A DNA stretch of 20,886 nucleotides, from contig DATKXO010000329.1 of NCBI GenBank assembly GCA_035528995.1, positions 1 through 20,886 on the forward strand. The letters are read 5' to 3'. The translations under genes were made by a program, and so were the position numbers. Below are positions 1 through 7,256 of this stretch, piece after piece. The DNA is from DATKXO01 sp035528995 (lineage in GTDB: Bacteria; Planctomycetota; Phycisphaerae; UBA1845). The notes beneath the pieces were generated by a model. That model was not told the origin of the DNA. It saw only the letters and a program-made list of their open reading frames with translations, and did no database searches. Each line of letters opens with the position of its first letter. Position 1 is the stretch's first letter.

Positions 1-743
1 AGACCGTCAAGGTGGTGCTGGTGGATGACGGCAAGGTGTTGGGCAAGAGCCTGGTGCCGGCCGGCATGGACACGGGCGCCTCGACGCAGCAGGCGTACGA
101 CGAGGCTTTGGCGTCCGCCGGGCTGGACAGCGCGAAGGTGGAAAACGTCATGGCCACCGGCACCGGGCGCAAGGAGTGCGTGCTGAAGAATCAAGAGATC
201 ACCGAAGTGGGCGCCGCGGCCAAAGGCGCTCTGAACCGGCTGAAGTCCTGCCGCACGGTGGTGGACGTGGGTGCGGAGGAGGGTCGCAGCATCCGTTGCG
301 ACGAGAAGGGCAAGGTGATCGACTTCGCGTTCAACGAGAAGTGCGCGGCCGGGGCGGGGACGTTCGCGGAGGGCATGGCCCGGGCGCTGCAGGTGTCGCT
401 GGAAGAGCTGGGCCCGCTGTCGCTGAAGTCGAAACAGGCCGTTCAGATGAACGCCCAGTGCGCGGTCTTCGCGGAATCGGAGGTTGTGACTCTGATTCAC
501 AACAAGACTCCTCGGGAGGACATCGCCCGGGCGGTGTTGGACGCGGTGGCCAGCCGGATCATCTCCATGGTGCGCAAGGTGGGGTTCGAGAAGGACGTGA
601 TGCTGATCGGGGGCATGGCGTTGAACCCGGGCTTCGTGGCGGCGATGAATCGCGGGCTGGAGATGGACGTGCACGTACCGGAGGACTGTGAATACATCGG
701 CGCGCTGGGTGCGGCTTTGGCGGCCCAGGGGCAGTCGAACTGA
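1..743 (+). CDS. bzdP: Benzoyl-CoA reductase ATPase subunit, BcrD/BadG/BzdP type (5' end cut off by the window)
   Basis: This is a BadF/BadG/BcrA/BcrD-family (ASKHA fold) ATPase subunit of ATP-dependent class I benzoyl-CoA reductase, which couples ATP hydrolysis to low-potential electron transfer for reducing the aromatic ring. The frame is already open at base 3 (Thr-Val-Lys...), which looks like the end of the family's N-terminal GIDIGS-x-T-x-K phosphate loop, so the true start is upstream. The second nucleotide-binding region reads VDVGAEEGRSIRCD instead of the usual DxGGQD. The GAEE variant is typical of the BcrD/BadG/BzdP subunit. Two cysteines, in NEKCAAGAG and NAQCAVFAESE, are the expected ligands of the [4Fe-4S] cluster shared between the two ATPase subunits. 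The C-terminal GGMALNPGF and GALGAALAAQ match the family. bzdQ follows 31 bases downstream. The family is certain; the exact subunit name rests on the GAEE variant and gene order. Confidence 0.85.
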   Translation, partial: TVKVVLVDDGKVLGKSLVPAGMDTGASTQQAYDEALASAGLDSAKVENVMATGTGRKECVLKNQEITEVGAAAKGALNRLKSCRTVVDVGAEEGRSIRCDEKGKVIDFAFNEKCAAGAGTFAEGMARALQVSLEELGPLSLKSKQAVQMNAQCAVFAESEVVTLIHNKTPREDIARAVLDAVASRIISMVRKVGFEKDVMLIGGMALNPGFVAAMNRGLEMDVHVPEDCEYIGALGAALAAQGQSN

Positions 744-760
744 TACGCTTGGCCTTGATG

Positions 761-766
761 AGGAGG
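761..766 (+). promoter_or_regulatory. Ribosome binding site that fixes the TTG start of bzdQ
   Basis: A perfect AGGAGG lies 8 bases before TTG at 775. This selects the TTG start over the longer open frame that begins at 688 inside bzdP. The resulting N-terminus (SEKKEYWRWKEYRWHD) resembles my recollection of BzdQ-type subunits. Confidence 0.8.
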
Positions 767-774
767 CAGGACCC

Positions 775-1650
775 TTGAGCGAGAAGAAGGAATACTGGCG
801 CTGGAAGGAGTACCGTTGGCACGACGAGGGCATGGACTGGAAGAAGGCCGACATCATCAGCGCCGGGGTGGACATCGGTTCGGTGAGCTCCCAGGCGGTG
901 ATCATGCTGGACGGCAAGCTGTACGCGTTCAGCAACCAGCGGACGGGGTTCGACAGCCCGGAGAGCGCCAACCAGGCCATGACCTGGGCCATGGAGGGCA
1001 CGGGGATGACCAAGGAGAACCTGGTCTACACGGTGGGGACCGGGTACGGGCGGGTGAACGTGCCGTTCGCCGACAAGGCGATCACGGAGATCGCCTGCCA
1101 CGCCCGGGGCGGGAACTTCATGTACGGTCCCAGCGTGCGGACCATCCTGGACATGGGCGGGCAGGACTGTAAGGCGATCCGGTGCGACCAGCGCGGGAAG
1201 GTCGAGGCCTTCCTGATGAACGACAAGTGCGCCGCCGGGACGGGGCGTGGGATGGAGGTCTTCGCCGACCTGCTGTCGGTGCCCATCGAGGAGGTGGGCG
1301 AGCTGTCGCTGTCGGTGGAGGAGGAGCCGGAGCCGGTGTCGAGCACGTGTGTGGTGTTCGCCAAGTCGGAGGCGGCGGGCCTGCTGCGCGAAGGTTGGCC
1401 CAAGAACAAGGTGCTGGCCGCCTACTGCGCGGCCATGGCCCACCGGGTGGTGACGCTGCTGGAACGGGTCGAGGTTCAAAAGGAGTTCGCCATCACCGGT
1501 GGGATCGGCAAGAACAGCGGGGTGGTGAAGCGTCTGGAGCGGGAGCTGAAGCTGGAGGCGCTGAAGACGGACTACGACTCGCAGATCGCCGGGGCACTGG
1601 GCGCGGCGTTGTTCGCCCAGGCGCTGGAGATGAAGCGCCGCAAGGCGTGA
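775..1650 (+). CDS. bzdQ: Benzoyl-CoA reductase ATPase subunit, BcrA/BadF/BzdQ type
   Basis: This is the partner ATPase subunit of class I benzoyl-CoA reductase, 291 residues. Residues 31-39 (GVDIGSVSS) form the first phosphate loop of the ASKHA fold. Residues 125-138 (LDMGGQDCKAIRCD) form the second nucleotide-binding region with the canonical GGQD. Cys152 (NDKCAAGTGRG) and Cys192 (SSTCVVFAKSE) are the expected [4Fe-4S] ligands. The C-terminal ITGGIGKNSGV and GALGAALFAQ complete the adenosine site. The N-terminal 25 residues, rich in Trp, Tyr and charge, are an extension I associate with BzdQ proteins rather than with the shorter 2-hydroxyacyl-CoA dehydratase activators. Those activators act as homodimers, so two different adjacent paralogues favour a heteromeric benzoyl-CoA reductase. 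The start is TTG behind a perfect Shine-Dalgarno. It lies in one operon with bzdP before it and a ferredoxin after it, the Bzd-type order. A related aromatic or dearomatising acyl-CoA substrate cannot be excluded. Confidence 0.85.
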   Translation: MSEKKEYWRWKEYRWHDEGMDWKKADIISAGVDIGSVSSQAVIMLDGKLYAFSNQRTGFDSPESANQAMTWAMEGTGMTKENLVYTVGTGYGRVNVPFADKAITEIACHARGGNFMYGPSVRTILDMGGQDCKAIRCDQRGKVEAFLMNDKCAAGTGRGMEVFADLLSVPIEEVGELSLSVEEEPEPVSSTCVVFAKSEAAGLLREGWPKNKVLAAYCAAMAHRVVTLLERVEVQKEFAITGGIGKNSGVVKRLERELKLEALKTDYDSQIAGALGAALFAQALEMKRRKA

Positions 1651-1692
1651 GACGATCGAGGCCTGGAGCTTGCCACGCGGGGACTGCCGAGC

Positions 1693-1980
1693 ATGATAGC
1701 GAATTATGGATACAAGGACGGCTCAGGCGACTACTTCATCGCCATTGATACGGACAAGTGCGACGGCTGCGGCGATTGCGTGCCGGCCTGCCCCAACCAG
1801 GTCTTCGTCGTGGGCGAGGACCCGAACGACCCGCTGTGCGACGAGCCGGTGGCCATGGTGGGCGAGCAGCAACGCAAGAAGTTGAAGTACACCTGCGCGC
1901 CGTGCAAGCCGGATCACGATCGTCCGCCGTTACCGTGCGTTCAGGCCTGCAAGCCGCTGGCGATCTCCCACTCGTGGTAG
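1693..1980 (+). CDS. Two-cluster ferredoxin, BzdM-like
   Basis: This is a 95-residue small iron-sulfur protein, presumably a soluble cytoplasmic electron carrier. The first binding motif is a classic CxxCxxCxxxC (CDGCGDCVPAC, about residues 23-33). The second half has CAPC, then a spacer rich in Pro, Asp and Arg, then CVQACKPLAI: the CxxC...CxxxC set for a second [4Fe-4S] cluster, with an insertion between the cysteine pairs. The protein ends in AISHSW. It sits 42 bases after bzdQ and 62 bases before the large flavoprotein gene, where bzd clusters carry the ferredoxin that donates to benzoyl-CoA reductase. That position suggests the same job. No strong Shine-Dalgarno precedes the ATG; GGGGA about 10 bases upstream is the best candidate. 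The fold is certain, the specific partner is inferred. Confidence 0.85.
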   Translation: MIANYGYKDGSGDYFIAIDTDKCDGCGDCVPACPNQVFVVGEDPNDPLCDEPVAMVGEQQRKKLKYTCAPCKPDHDRPPLPCVQACKPLAISHSW

Positions 1981-2042
1981 GCGTAGCGCTCGGAGGTTGG
2001 GGGTCGGCGGTCGGGGTCCGGGGAATGAGGCTGTAGGTCGAC

Positions 2043-4529
2043 ATGGCGAACATTACTCTGAACGGCGAGGCCTGTGCCGTGCCGGAGGGTGCGACGATCC
2101 TCTCGGCGGCGACGGCTCAGGGCACGTACGTGCCGTCGCTTTGCAGTCATCCTGATCTGCCGGTGTTCAAGGATCTGCCGCGTGCGGCCCGGGTGTTCCG
2201 CGGTGACCTCGCGCATGAGGACGAGCCGGTGTCTGAAGGGGCGTCGGGCGGCGCGGGGATTTCCGAATTGGAGGGCTGCGGGCTGTGCGTGGTCGAGATG
2301 GAGGGGGCCTCCGAGCCGGTGCGGGCGTGCCAGACGCCGGTGGCCGACGGCATGTCGATCTGCACCGACAGCGACGCGCTCAAGGCACTTCGCCGCACGA
2401 GCCTGATGAAGATTCTGGCGACGCATCCCCATGCGTGCATCACCTGTGCGCAACGAGAGGGGTGCAGCCTGGAGGATTGCTCGTCCAACGTCCCCAAAGA
2501 GGAGCGGTGCTGCAGCCAGTTTCACGACTGTGAGCTGCGCAGGGTTGCGGAATACGTCGGCGTCAAGGAGGAGACGCCGCGTTACCGCCCGGCGGCGGCG
2601 GCCGTGTTGGACGATGAGCCGCTGTTCTCGCGCGACTTCAAGCTGTGCATCGACTGCGCCCGATGCGTGCGGGCCTGCAACATGGTTCGCGGCGTCGAGG
2701 CCCTGGGAATCGTGCACCAGGATGGGCGGTTGGTGGTGGGCAGCGTGGCCCCGACGCTGATCGACTCGGGGTGCAAGTTCTGCGGCGCGTGTGTGGAGGT
2801 CTGTCCGACGGGATGTCTGACGGACAAGGACGCCAAGGCGGGTGACCGGGAGCGTTGGCTGCTGCCGTGCGTTCACGCGTGCCCGGCCGGCGTGGACGTG
2901 CCGGCGTACATCCGGCGGGTCGCGGGCGGTGACTTCGGCGGGGCGGCCGCGGTGGTGTGGCAGAAGCTGCCGCTGCCGCACACGTTGGGGCACATCTGCT
3001 TTCATCTGTGTGAGTTCGAGTGCCGGCGGGATCGGGTGGATGAGCCGATCGCTATCTGTGCGTTGAAGCGGTTTGCGGTGGAGGCCGGTGACGGGGCGTT
3101 ACTGGCGGATGTGCCGAAGCCTGCGCCCAGTGGGAAGCGTGTGGCCGTGGTCGGGGGTGGGCCGGCCGGTCTTACGGCGGCGGTCTTCCTGCAACTGCGG
3201 GGGCACGCGGTGACGGTGTTCGAGGCGGGCGACGCGCCGGGCGGTATGCCGGCGCAGTCGGTGCCGTCGTATCGGCTTCCGCAGGCGGTGCTGGAGAAGG
3301 ACCTGGCCGTGGTGCGGGGGCTGGGGGTGGAGATCAAGACGGGCTGCCGCCTGCCGACCTCCGACGCGATGCTTGATCTGTTGGAGCAGGACTTCGATGC
3401 CCTGCTGGTGGCCGTGGGCCTGCCGCGCAGCCGGAAAATCGACGTCGAGGGGAACGATCTGGCGGGCGTGTTGTGGGGGCTCGAGTTCCTGAGGGAGGTC
3501 AAGAGCGGGCGGACGTTCGATCTGGGTGAGCGGGTAGTCGTGGTGGGCGGAGGTAACGTGGCCGTCGACGTGGCCATGACGGCGCTGCGGCTGTCGCAGG
3601 GGGCGGTGCGGTTGTTCTGCCTGGAGAGCAGAGAGGAGATGCCGGCCCACGCTCATGAGATCGCAAAGGCGGAGGCGGAAGGGATTGAAATCAACTGCGC
3701 CTGGGGACCGGGCGCGATCGTCGAGGCGGGTGGCAAGGTCGGCGGCGTGGAGTTTCGGCGCTGCACGCGGGTGTTCGACGAGCAGGGGAAGTTCGCGCCT
3801 GCTTTCGACGAGAAGGAGCGGGCGACGGCCGATGCCGACAGCGTAATTCTGGCCATCGGACAGGCCCCGCCGGAGGACGTCCCCGCCGAGGGCGAGGGTG
3901 TCTTCTGGGCGGGTGATATTGCCGGTGGGGCGGGCGGCGGATCGGCGATTGCGGCCGTGGCATCCGGACGGTCGGCCGCGGAGCGCATCGACCAATACCT
4001 GGGCGGCGACGGGCGGCTGTCGGTTCCGCTGGGGGATCGGGAACCGCCGAGCGCGTGGATCGGGCGTGAGGAAGGGTTCGTGCCCCGGGCGCGGGTGCGA
4101 CCGGCGTGCGCCAGCCCGGTCGAGCGGCGCACGGACTTCCGGCCGATTGAAGGCAGCTATTCGCCGGAGGAAGCGGTCTGTGAGGCCAAGCGATGCCTTC
4201 AGTGTGACCTGCGGTTGCTGCTGGGCCGGCCCGAGGCTCCTCCGGAGCGGTGGCAGGAATTCAATCGGGCGAACGTGGAAGAGGTTCCTGCGGTCGAGGG
4301 GGTGTACGTGCTGGCCGGGGCGGATAAGAAGCCGACGGCCATCAAGGGGGCCGAGGACGTCCGGGCGGCGTTGTTGGAGAAGCTGGAGTCGGGCGGTGAA
4401 GCGTGCCTCTTCCTCTGGGAGGGGGATCGGATGTATACCAAGCGCGAGAGTGAGCTAATCCAGCAGCACCTGAAGCAGCACGGCGAGCTGCCCGGCGGTG
4501 GAGACGATGAGCTGGACGACCTCTTTTGA
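2043..4529 (+). CDS. Iron-sulfur flavoprotein oxidoreductase: NuoG-like Fe-S domains fused to a GltD-like FAD/NAD(P)H module (BzdV-like)
   Basis: An 828-residue multidomain electron-transfer protein. Residues 1-100 are a [2Fe-2S] domain with Cys34, Cys79, Cys82 and Cys96. A NuoG-type cluster region follows (HPHACITCAQREGC, near residues 127-140). A double [4Fe-4S] domain comes next (CIDCARCVRAC and CKFCGACVEVCPTGC). From about residue 275 a GltD/dihydropyrimidine-dehydrogenase-like cysteine domain (LPCVHACPAGVDVPAYI...HLCEFECRR) leads into an FAD site (VAVVGGGPAGLTAA) and an NAD(P)H site (VVVVGGGNVAVDVA). A CxxC near residue 720 and an acidic tail end the protein. The gap between the first two [2Fe-2S] cysteines is 44 residues, much wider than the usual 10-12. 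The likely role is moving electrons between NAD(P)H and ferredoxin for the benzoyl-CoA reductase system; BzdV of bzd clusters is a GltD-like oxidoreductase of comparable context. Direction, partner and any electron bifurcation cannot be read from sequence. Confidence 0.8.
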   Translation: MANITLNGEACAVPEGATILSAATAQGTYVPSLCSHPDLPVFKDLPRAARVFRGDLAHEDEPVSEGASGGAGISELEGCGLCVVEMEGASEPVRACQTPVADGMSICTDSDALKALRRTSLMKILATHPHACITCAQREGCSLEDCSSNVPKEERCCSQFHDCELRRVAEYVGVKEETPRYRPAAAAVLDDEPLFSRDFKLCIDCARCVRACNMVRGVEALGIVHQDGRLVVGSVAPTLIDSGCKFCGACVEVCPTGCLTDKDAKAGDRERWLLPCVHACPAGVDVPAYIRRVAGGDFGGAAAVVWQKLPLPHTLGHICFHLCEFECRRDRVDEPIAICALKRFAVEAGDGALLADVPKPAPSGKRVAVVGGGPAGLTAAVFLQLRGHAVTVFEAGDAPGGMPAQSVPSYRLPQAVLEKDLAVVRGLGVEIKTGCRLPTSDAMLDLLEQDFDALLVAVGLPRSRKIDVEGNDLAGVLWGLEFLREVKSGRTFDLGERVVVVGGGNVAVDVAMTALRLSQGAVRLFCLESREEMPAHAHEIAKAEAEGIEINCAWGPGAIVEAGGKVGGVEFRRCTRVFDEQGKFAPAFDEKERATADADSVILAIGQAPPEDVPAEGEGVFWAGDIAGGAGGGSAIAAVASGRSAAERIDQYLGGDGRLSVPLGDREPPSAWIGREEGFVPRARVRPACASPVERRTDFRPIEGSYSPEEAVCEAKRCLQCDLRLLLGRPEAPPERWQEFNRANVEEVPAVEGVYVLAGADKKPTAIKGAEDVRAALLEKLESGGEACLFLWEGDRMYTKRESELIQQHLKQHGELPGGGDDELDDLF

Positions 4530-4592
4530 ACGGAAGGTTTCCCACCGCGGTGCTCGTGCCGCAGAGCGGCGTGACGACTGTGGTGGATCATC

Positions 4593-4598
4593 GAGGGA
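4593..4598 (+). promoter_or_regulatory. Ribosome binding site that favours a GTG start for korA
   Basis: GAGGGA lies 7 bases before GTG at 4606. The ATG at 4654, where family similarity begins, has GGAG only one base away, too close to work. The ATG at 4498 would overlap the previous gene and add an unrelated Arg/Ser-rich leader. GTG 4606 is therefore preferred. Confidence 0.55.
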
Positions 4599-4605
4599 CA
4601 ACCAC

Positions 4606-5751
4606 GTGGCGGCCGATCGAGCGCGGCAGTATCTGAACACACTCTCCGGGAGCATGCGTTTCGCCCTGGGGGACGAGGCCATCGCCTACGGCGCCCTGTT
4701 CGCGGGTTGCACGTTCTTCGGAGGTTATCCGATTACTCCGGCGTCCGAGGTGGCCGAGACGATGGCTCGCGAGCTGCCGAACGTGGACGGCTACTACGTT
4801 CAGTTCGAGGACGAGATCGGGAGCATCGCGGCGGTGATTGGAGCGGTCCGGGCGGGTGCGAAGGCGATGACGGCGACGTCGGGTCCGGGGTTCTCGCTGA
4901 TGCAGGAGAACATCGGGTACGGCATCATGACGGAGACGCCGTGCGTGATCGTGGACGTTCAGCGCTCGGGCCCATCGACGGGTCAGGCGACGAAGCCGGC
5001 CCAGGGCGACGTGCTGCAGGCCCGGTGGGGGACGCACGGGGACCACGAGATGATCGCCCTGTCGCCGAACTCGGTGCAGGAGTGTTTCGACCTGATGATC
5101 GATTGCTTCAACCTGTCGGAGCGCTACCGGCATCCGGTGATTTTCCTGCCCGACGGCGAGATCGGGCACCTTCGGGAGAAGCTGGAGTTTCCCGAGCTGG
5201 ACGACGTGGACCTGTTTCCGCGTGGGGGGGTGCATCCCGACGACGATGCGGCGTTCATCCGGCCGATGAAGGAGTTCGGCCAGGGCAAGTTCCATCACGT
5301 GACCGGGTCGACGCACAAGGAAGACGGGATGCGTGACGTGGTGTCGCAGAACGTTCACGAGGAGCTGATCACGCGGTTGTGCGACAAGATCGACAAGAAC
5401 CGCCGGAACATCGTGCGGTACGAGGAGCGCTTCATGGAGGACGCCGAGACGGTGGTGGTGTCTTTCGGGGCCTCTTCCAGGCCGGCACTGGGGGCGGTGT
5501 TGCAGGCCCGTAGCGAGGGGCGGAAGGTGGGCTACTTCCGGCTGATCACGATCTGGCCGATCTGCGGCGAGCGGCTGGCGGAGATCGGCCGGCAGGTGGG
5601 CAAGATTCTGGTTCCGGAGATGAACCTGGGTCAGATGGCCCGAGAGATCGAGCGGTTCGTGAGCGTTCCGGTGGTACGGGTGTCGAAGATCGGCGGGGTT
5701 CCGCACAGCGTGCGGGAGATCCACGCGGCGATTGAGCGGGAGGCGTCATGA
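4606..5751 (+). CDS. korA: 2-oxoacid:ferredoxin oxidoreductase, alpha subunit (KorA type)
   Basis: Alpha subunit of a thiamine-diphosphate-dependent 2-oxoacid:ferredoxin oxidoreductase, which oxidatively decarboxylates a 2-oxoacid to an acyl-CoA, releases CO2 and reduces ferredoxin. The 381 residues contain the PFOR domain I signature (CTFFGGYPITPASEVAE), a conserved TSGPGFSLMQENIGYG stretch, and RSGPSTGQATKPAQGD, which is characteristic of KorA subunits. A C-terminal domain II (VSFGASSRPALGAVL..., LVPEMNLGQM) follows. The assigned start adds about 16 residues before the conserved FALGDEAIAYGALFAG region. It overlaps korB by 4 bases (ATGA), indicating translational coupling. In Thauera-type benzoate degraders a 2-oxoglutarate:ferredoxin oxidoreductase of this family regenerates reduced ferredoxin for benzoyl-CoA reductase, so the neighbourhood suggests the same task. 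2-oxoglutarate is the likely substrate but pyruvate, phenylglyoxylate or branched 2-oxoacids remain possible. Confidence 0.85.
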   Translation: MAADRARQYLNTLSGSMRFALGDEAIAYGALFAGCTFFGGYPITPASEVAETMARELPNVDGYYVQFEDEIGSIAAVIGAVRAGAKAMTATSGPGFSLMQENIGYGIMTETPCVIVDVQRSGPSTGQATKPAQGDVLQARWGTHGDHEMIALSPNSVQECFDLMIDCFNLSERYRHPVIFLPDGEIGHLREKLEFPELDDVDLFPRGGVHPDDDAAFIRPMKEFGQGKFHHVTGSTHKEDGMRDVVSQNVHEELITRLCDKIDKNRRNIVRYEERFMEDAETVVVSFGASSRPALGAVLQARSEGRKVGYFRLITIWPICGERLAEIGRQVGKILVPEMNLGQMAREIERFVSVPVVRVSKIGGVPHSVREIHAAIEREAS

Positions 5752-6620
5752 CCGAACCGGGCCACAGTCTGCTCAACTACCTGCGCAAGGAGATTCTGCC
5801 GACCACGCACTGCCCGGGGTGCGGGTGCGGTCAGGTGCTCAACGCGTTCGTGCACGCCATCGACGATCTGAAGATGGACCCGGAGGATCTCATCTCGGTG
5901 ACGGGGATCGGATGCTCGTCGTGGATACCCAGCCCGTACCTGAAATGCGACACGCTGCACACGACGCACGGTCGGCCGGTGGCGTTTGCCACGGGTGTGA
6001 AGGTGATCCGGCCGCAGAGTCACGTGGTTGTCATCGCGGGCGACGGAGACCTGGCCGGGATCGGCGGGAACCACCTGATCCACGCGGCCCGGCGGAACGT
6101 GGGCCTGTCCGTCTTCCTGGTGAACAACTACATCTACGGGATGACCGGCGGGCAGGTCTCGCCGACGACTCCGTTCGGGGTGCTGACCACGACGACGCCG
6201 TATACGAATGCGGAGTACCCCATGAAGGTGGCGGAGCTGGTGGCCGCCGCCGGGGCGAACTACGTGGCCCGCTGGACGACGTTTCACGGGCACTATCTGG
6301 TGAGCTCGATGAAGGAGGCGTTGCAGAAGAAGGGGTTCTCTTTCATCGAGATCATCTCGCAATGCCCGGTGAGCTACGGGCGTCGCGTGGGCCTGAGGGA
6401 CGGGTTGGCGTTCATGGAGCACTTCAAGGACAACTCCCTGCCGGTGAGGCTGGCCCGGAACATGACGGAGGAGGAGCTGAACGGCAAGATCGTGGTGGGC
6501 AAGCTGATCGAACGTGACCGGGTCGAGTTCACCGAGACGCTGCGGCAGATCAACCAGCGCTGCGGCGCCGAGCGGGCCCCGGAACGGCCGAGTGAATCAG
6601 AGAATCGGGGCGACGAGTAG
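5748..6620 (+). CDS. korB: 2-oxoacid:ferredoxin oxidoreductase, beta subunit (KorB type)
   Basis: Beta subunit of 290 residues, carrying the thiamine diphosphate site and one [4Fe-4S] cluster. Cys22 and Cys25 (HCPGCGCG), Cys56 (GIGCSSW) and Cys206 (SQCPVSYG) match the four cluster ligands of this family. The TPP/Mg motif is GDGDLAGIGGNHLI followed about 30 residues later by NNYIYGMTGGQ. The start overlaps the korA stop and is preceded by GGGAGG at 5738-5743. Unlike the PFOR delta arrangement, no extra ferredoxin domain is attached, so electrons should leave to a separate ferredoxin, plausibly the one encoded at 1693-1980. The C-terminus (about residues 270-290) is a charged tail with no clear motif. 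Confidence 0.88.
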   Translation: MTEPGHSLLNYLRKEILPTTHCPGCGCGQVLNAFVHAIDDLKMDPEDLISVTGIGCSSWIPSPYLKCDTLHTTHGRPVAFATGVKVIRPQSHVVVIAGDGDLAGIGGNHLIHAARRNVGLSVFLVNNYIYGMTGGQVSPTTPFGVLTTTTPYTNAEYPMKVAELVAAAGANYVARWTTFHGHYLVSSMKEALQKKGFSFIEIISQCPVSYGRRVGLRDGLAFMEHFKDNSLPVRLARNMTEEELNGKIVVGKLIERDRVEFTETLRQINQRCGAERAPERPSESENRGDE

Positions 6621-6638
6621 ACTCAAGCGGCGGGTTTT

Positions 6639-6655
6639 GTCCGCCTGCGGCGGAC
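6639..6655 (+). repeat. Perfect 7-bp palindrome with 3-base loop between korB and korC (REP-like)
   Basis: GTCCGCC-TGC-GGCGGAC occupies the middle of the 62-base korB-korC gap. The flanks (CGGCGGGTTTT before it, GCACCCAGCC after it) look like further parts of a dispersed intergenic repeat. No T-run follows, so it is not a classic terminator. In an operon mRNA it could act as a stability or processing hairpin. Repeat status elsewhere in the genome is unknown because only one copy is visible here. Confidence 0.5.
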
Positions 6656-6682
6656 GCACCCAGCCTACGCAATGGTGATTGC

Positions 6683-7234
6683 ATGAACATCCGGCTGGCC
6701 GGTTTCGGTGGTCAGGGCATCGTGATGGCCGGATACGTGTTGGGACGTGCCGGGCTGCTGGACGGGCGGAACGCGCTGCAGACGCAGTCGTACGGGAGCG
6801 AGTCGCGCGGGGGGGCCTCGAAGAGCGACGTGATCATCTCCTCGGAGCAGATTCTGGATCTGCTGCCGACGGCCCTGGACGTGCTGGTGGCCATGTCTCA
6901 GCCGGCGCTGGACACCTACGTGGCCAGCCTCAAGCCGGAAGGCATCCTGATCTACGACAGCGGCCTGGCACAACCGTCCGACGGCGGGGTGCGGGCCGTG
7001 GGCGTGCCGGCCACCGCCGTGGCCGAGAAGACCTTCGGGCGCGACGTGGTGGCCAACGTGATCGTGCTGGGGTGTCTGGTGGGTGTCACGGGGGTGGTTT
7101 CCCACGAGGCGCTCTGTCAGGCGGTCAGCAAGAGCGTGCCGCCCAAGACGGTGGAGATGAACCTTCGGGCCCTCGAGGAGGGCATCAAGCTGGGGCTGGA
7201 GCGGAAGGAGCGTCTGGGGGAGCCGGGGGCGTGA
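6683..7234 (+). CDS. korC: 2-oxoacid:ferredoxin oxidoreductase, gamma subunit (KorC type)
   Basis: Gamma-domain subunit of 183 residues. It opens with the family signature LAGFGGQGIVMAGYVLGRA and continues with QTQSYGSESRGGASKSDVIIS, the conserved segment that contacts CoA and the other subunits in this superfamily. DVLVAMSQPALDTYV and FGRDVVANVIVLGCLVGVTG are also typical. ATG 6683 is preceded by GGTGA about 5 bases upstream. It completes a three-subunit KorABC enzyme without a separate ferredoxin-like delta subunit. It is separated from korB by a palindromic element, so its translation may be tuned independently. The operon ends here: the next gene is convergent, with only 22 bases between the stops. 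Confidence 0.88.
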   Translation: MNIRLAGFGGQGIVMAGYVLGRAGLLDGRNALQTQSYGSESRGGASKSDVIISSEQILDLLPTALDVLVAMSQPALDTYVASLKPEGILIYDSGLAQPSDGGVRAVGVPATAVAEKTFGRDVVANVIVLGCLVGVTGVVSHEALCQAVSKSVPPKTVEMNLRALEEGIKLGLERKERLGEPGA

Positions 7235-7256
7235 TCGAGGGGGCCTCCGCGGTGCA

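Noticed and set aside
1..1650. Activators of 2-hydroxyacyl-CoA dehydratase instead of benzoyl-CoA reductase subunits
   Set aside because: Those activators are encoded by one gene and act as homodimers. Here two different paralogues, one with the GAEE variant, sit side by side with a ferredoxin and korABC.
4588..5724. A 378-residue minus-strand frame opposite korA
   Set aside because: It has the composition of an antisense shadow (His, Arg, Leu), while korA on the other strand has unmistakable motifs.
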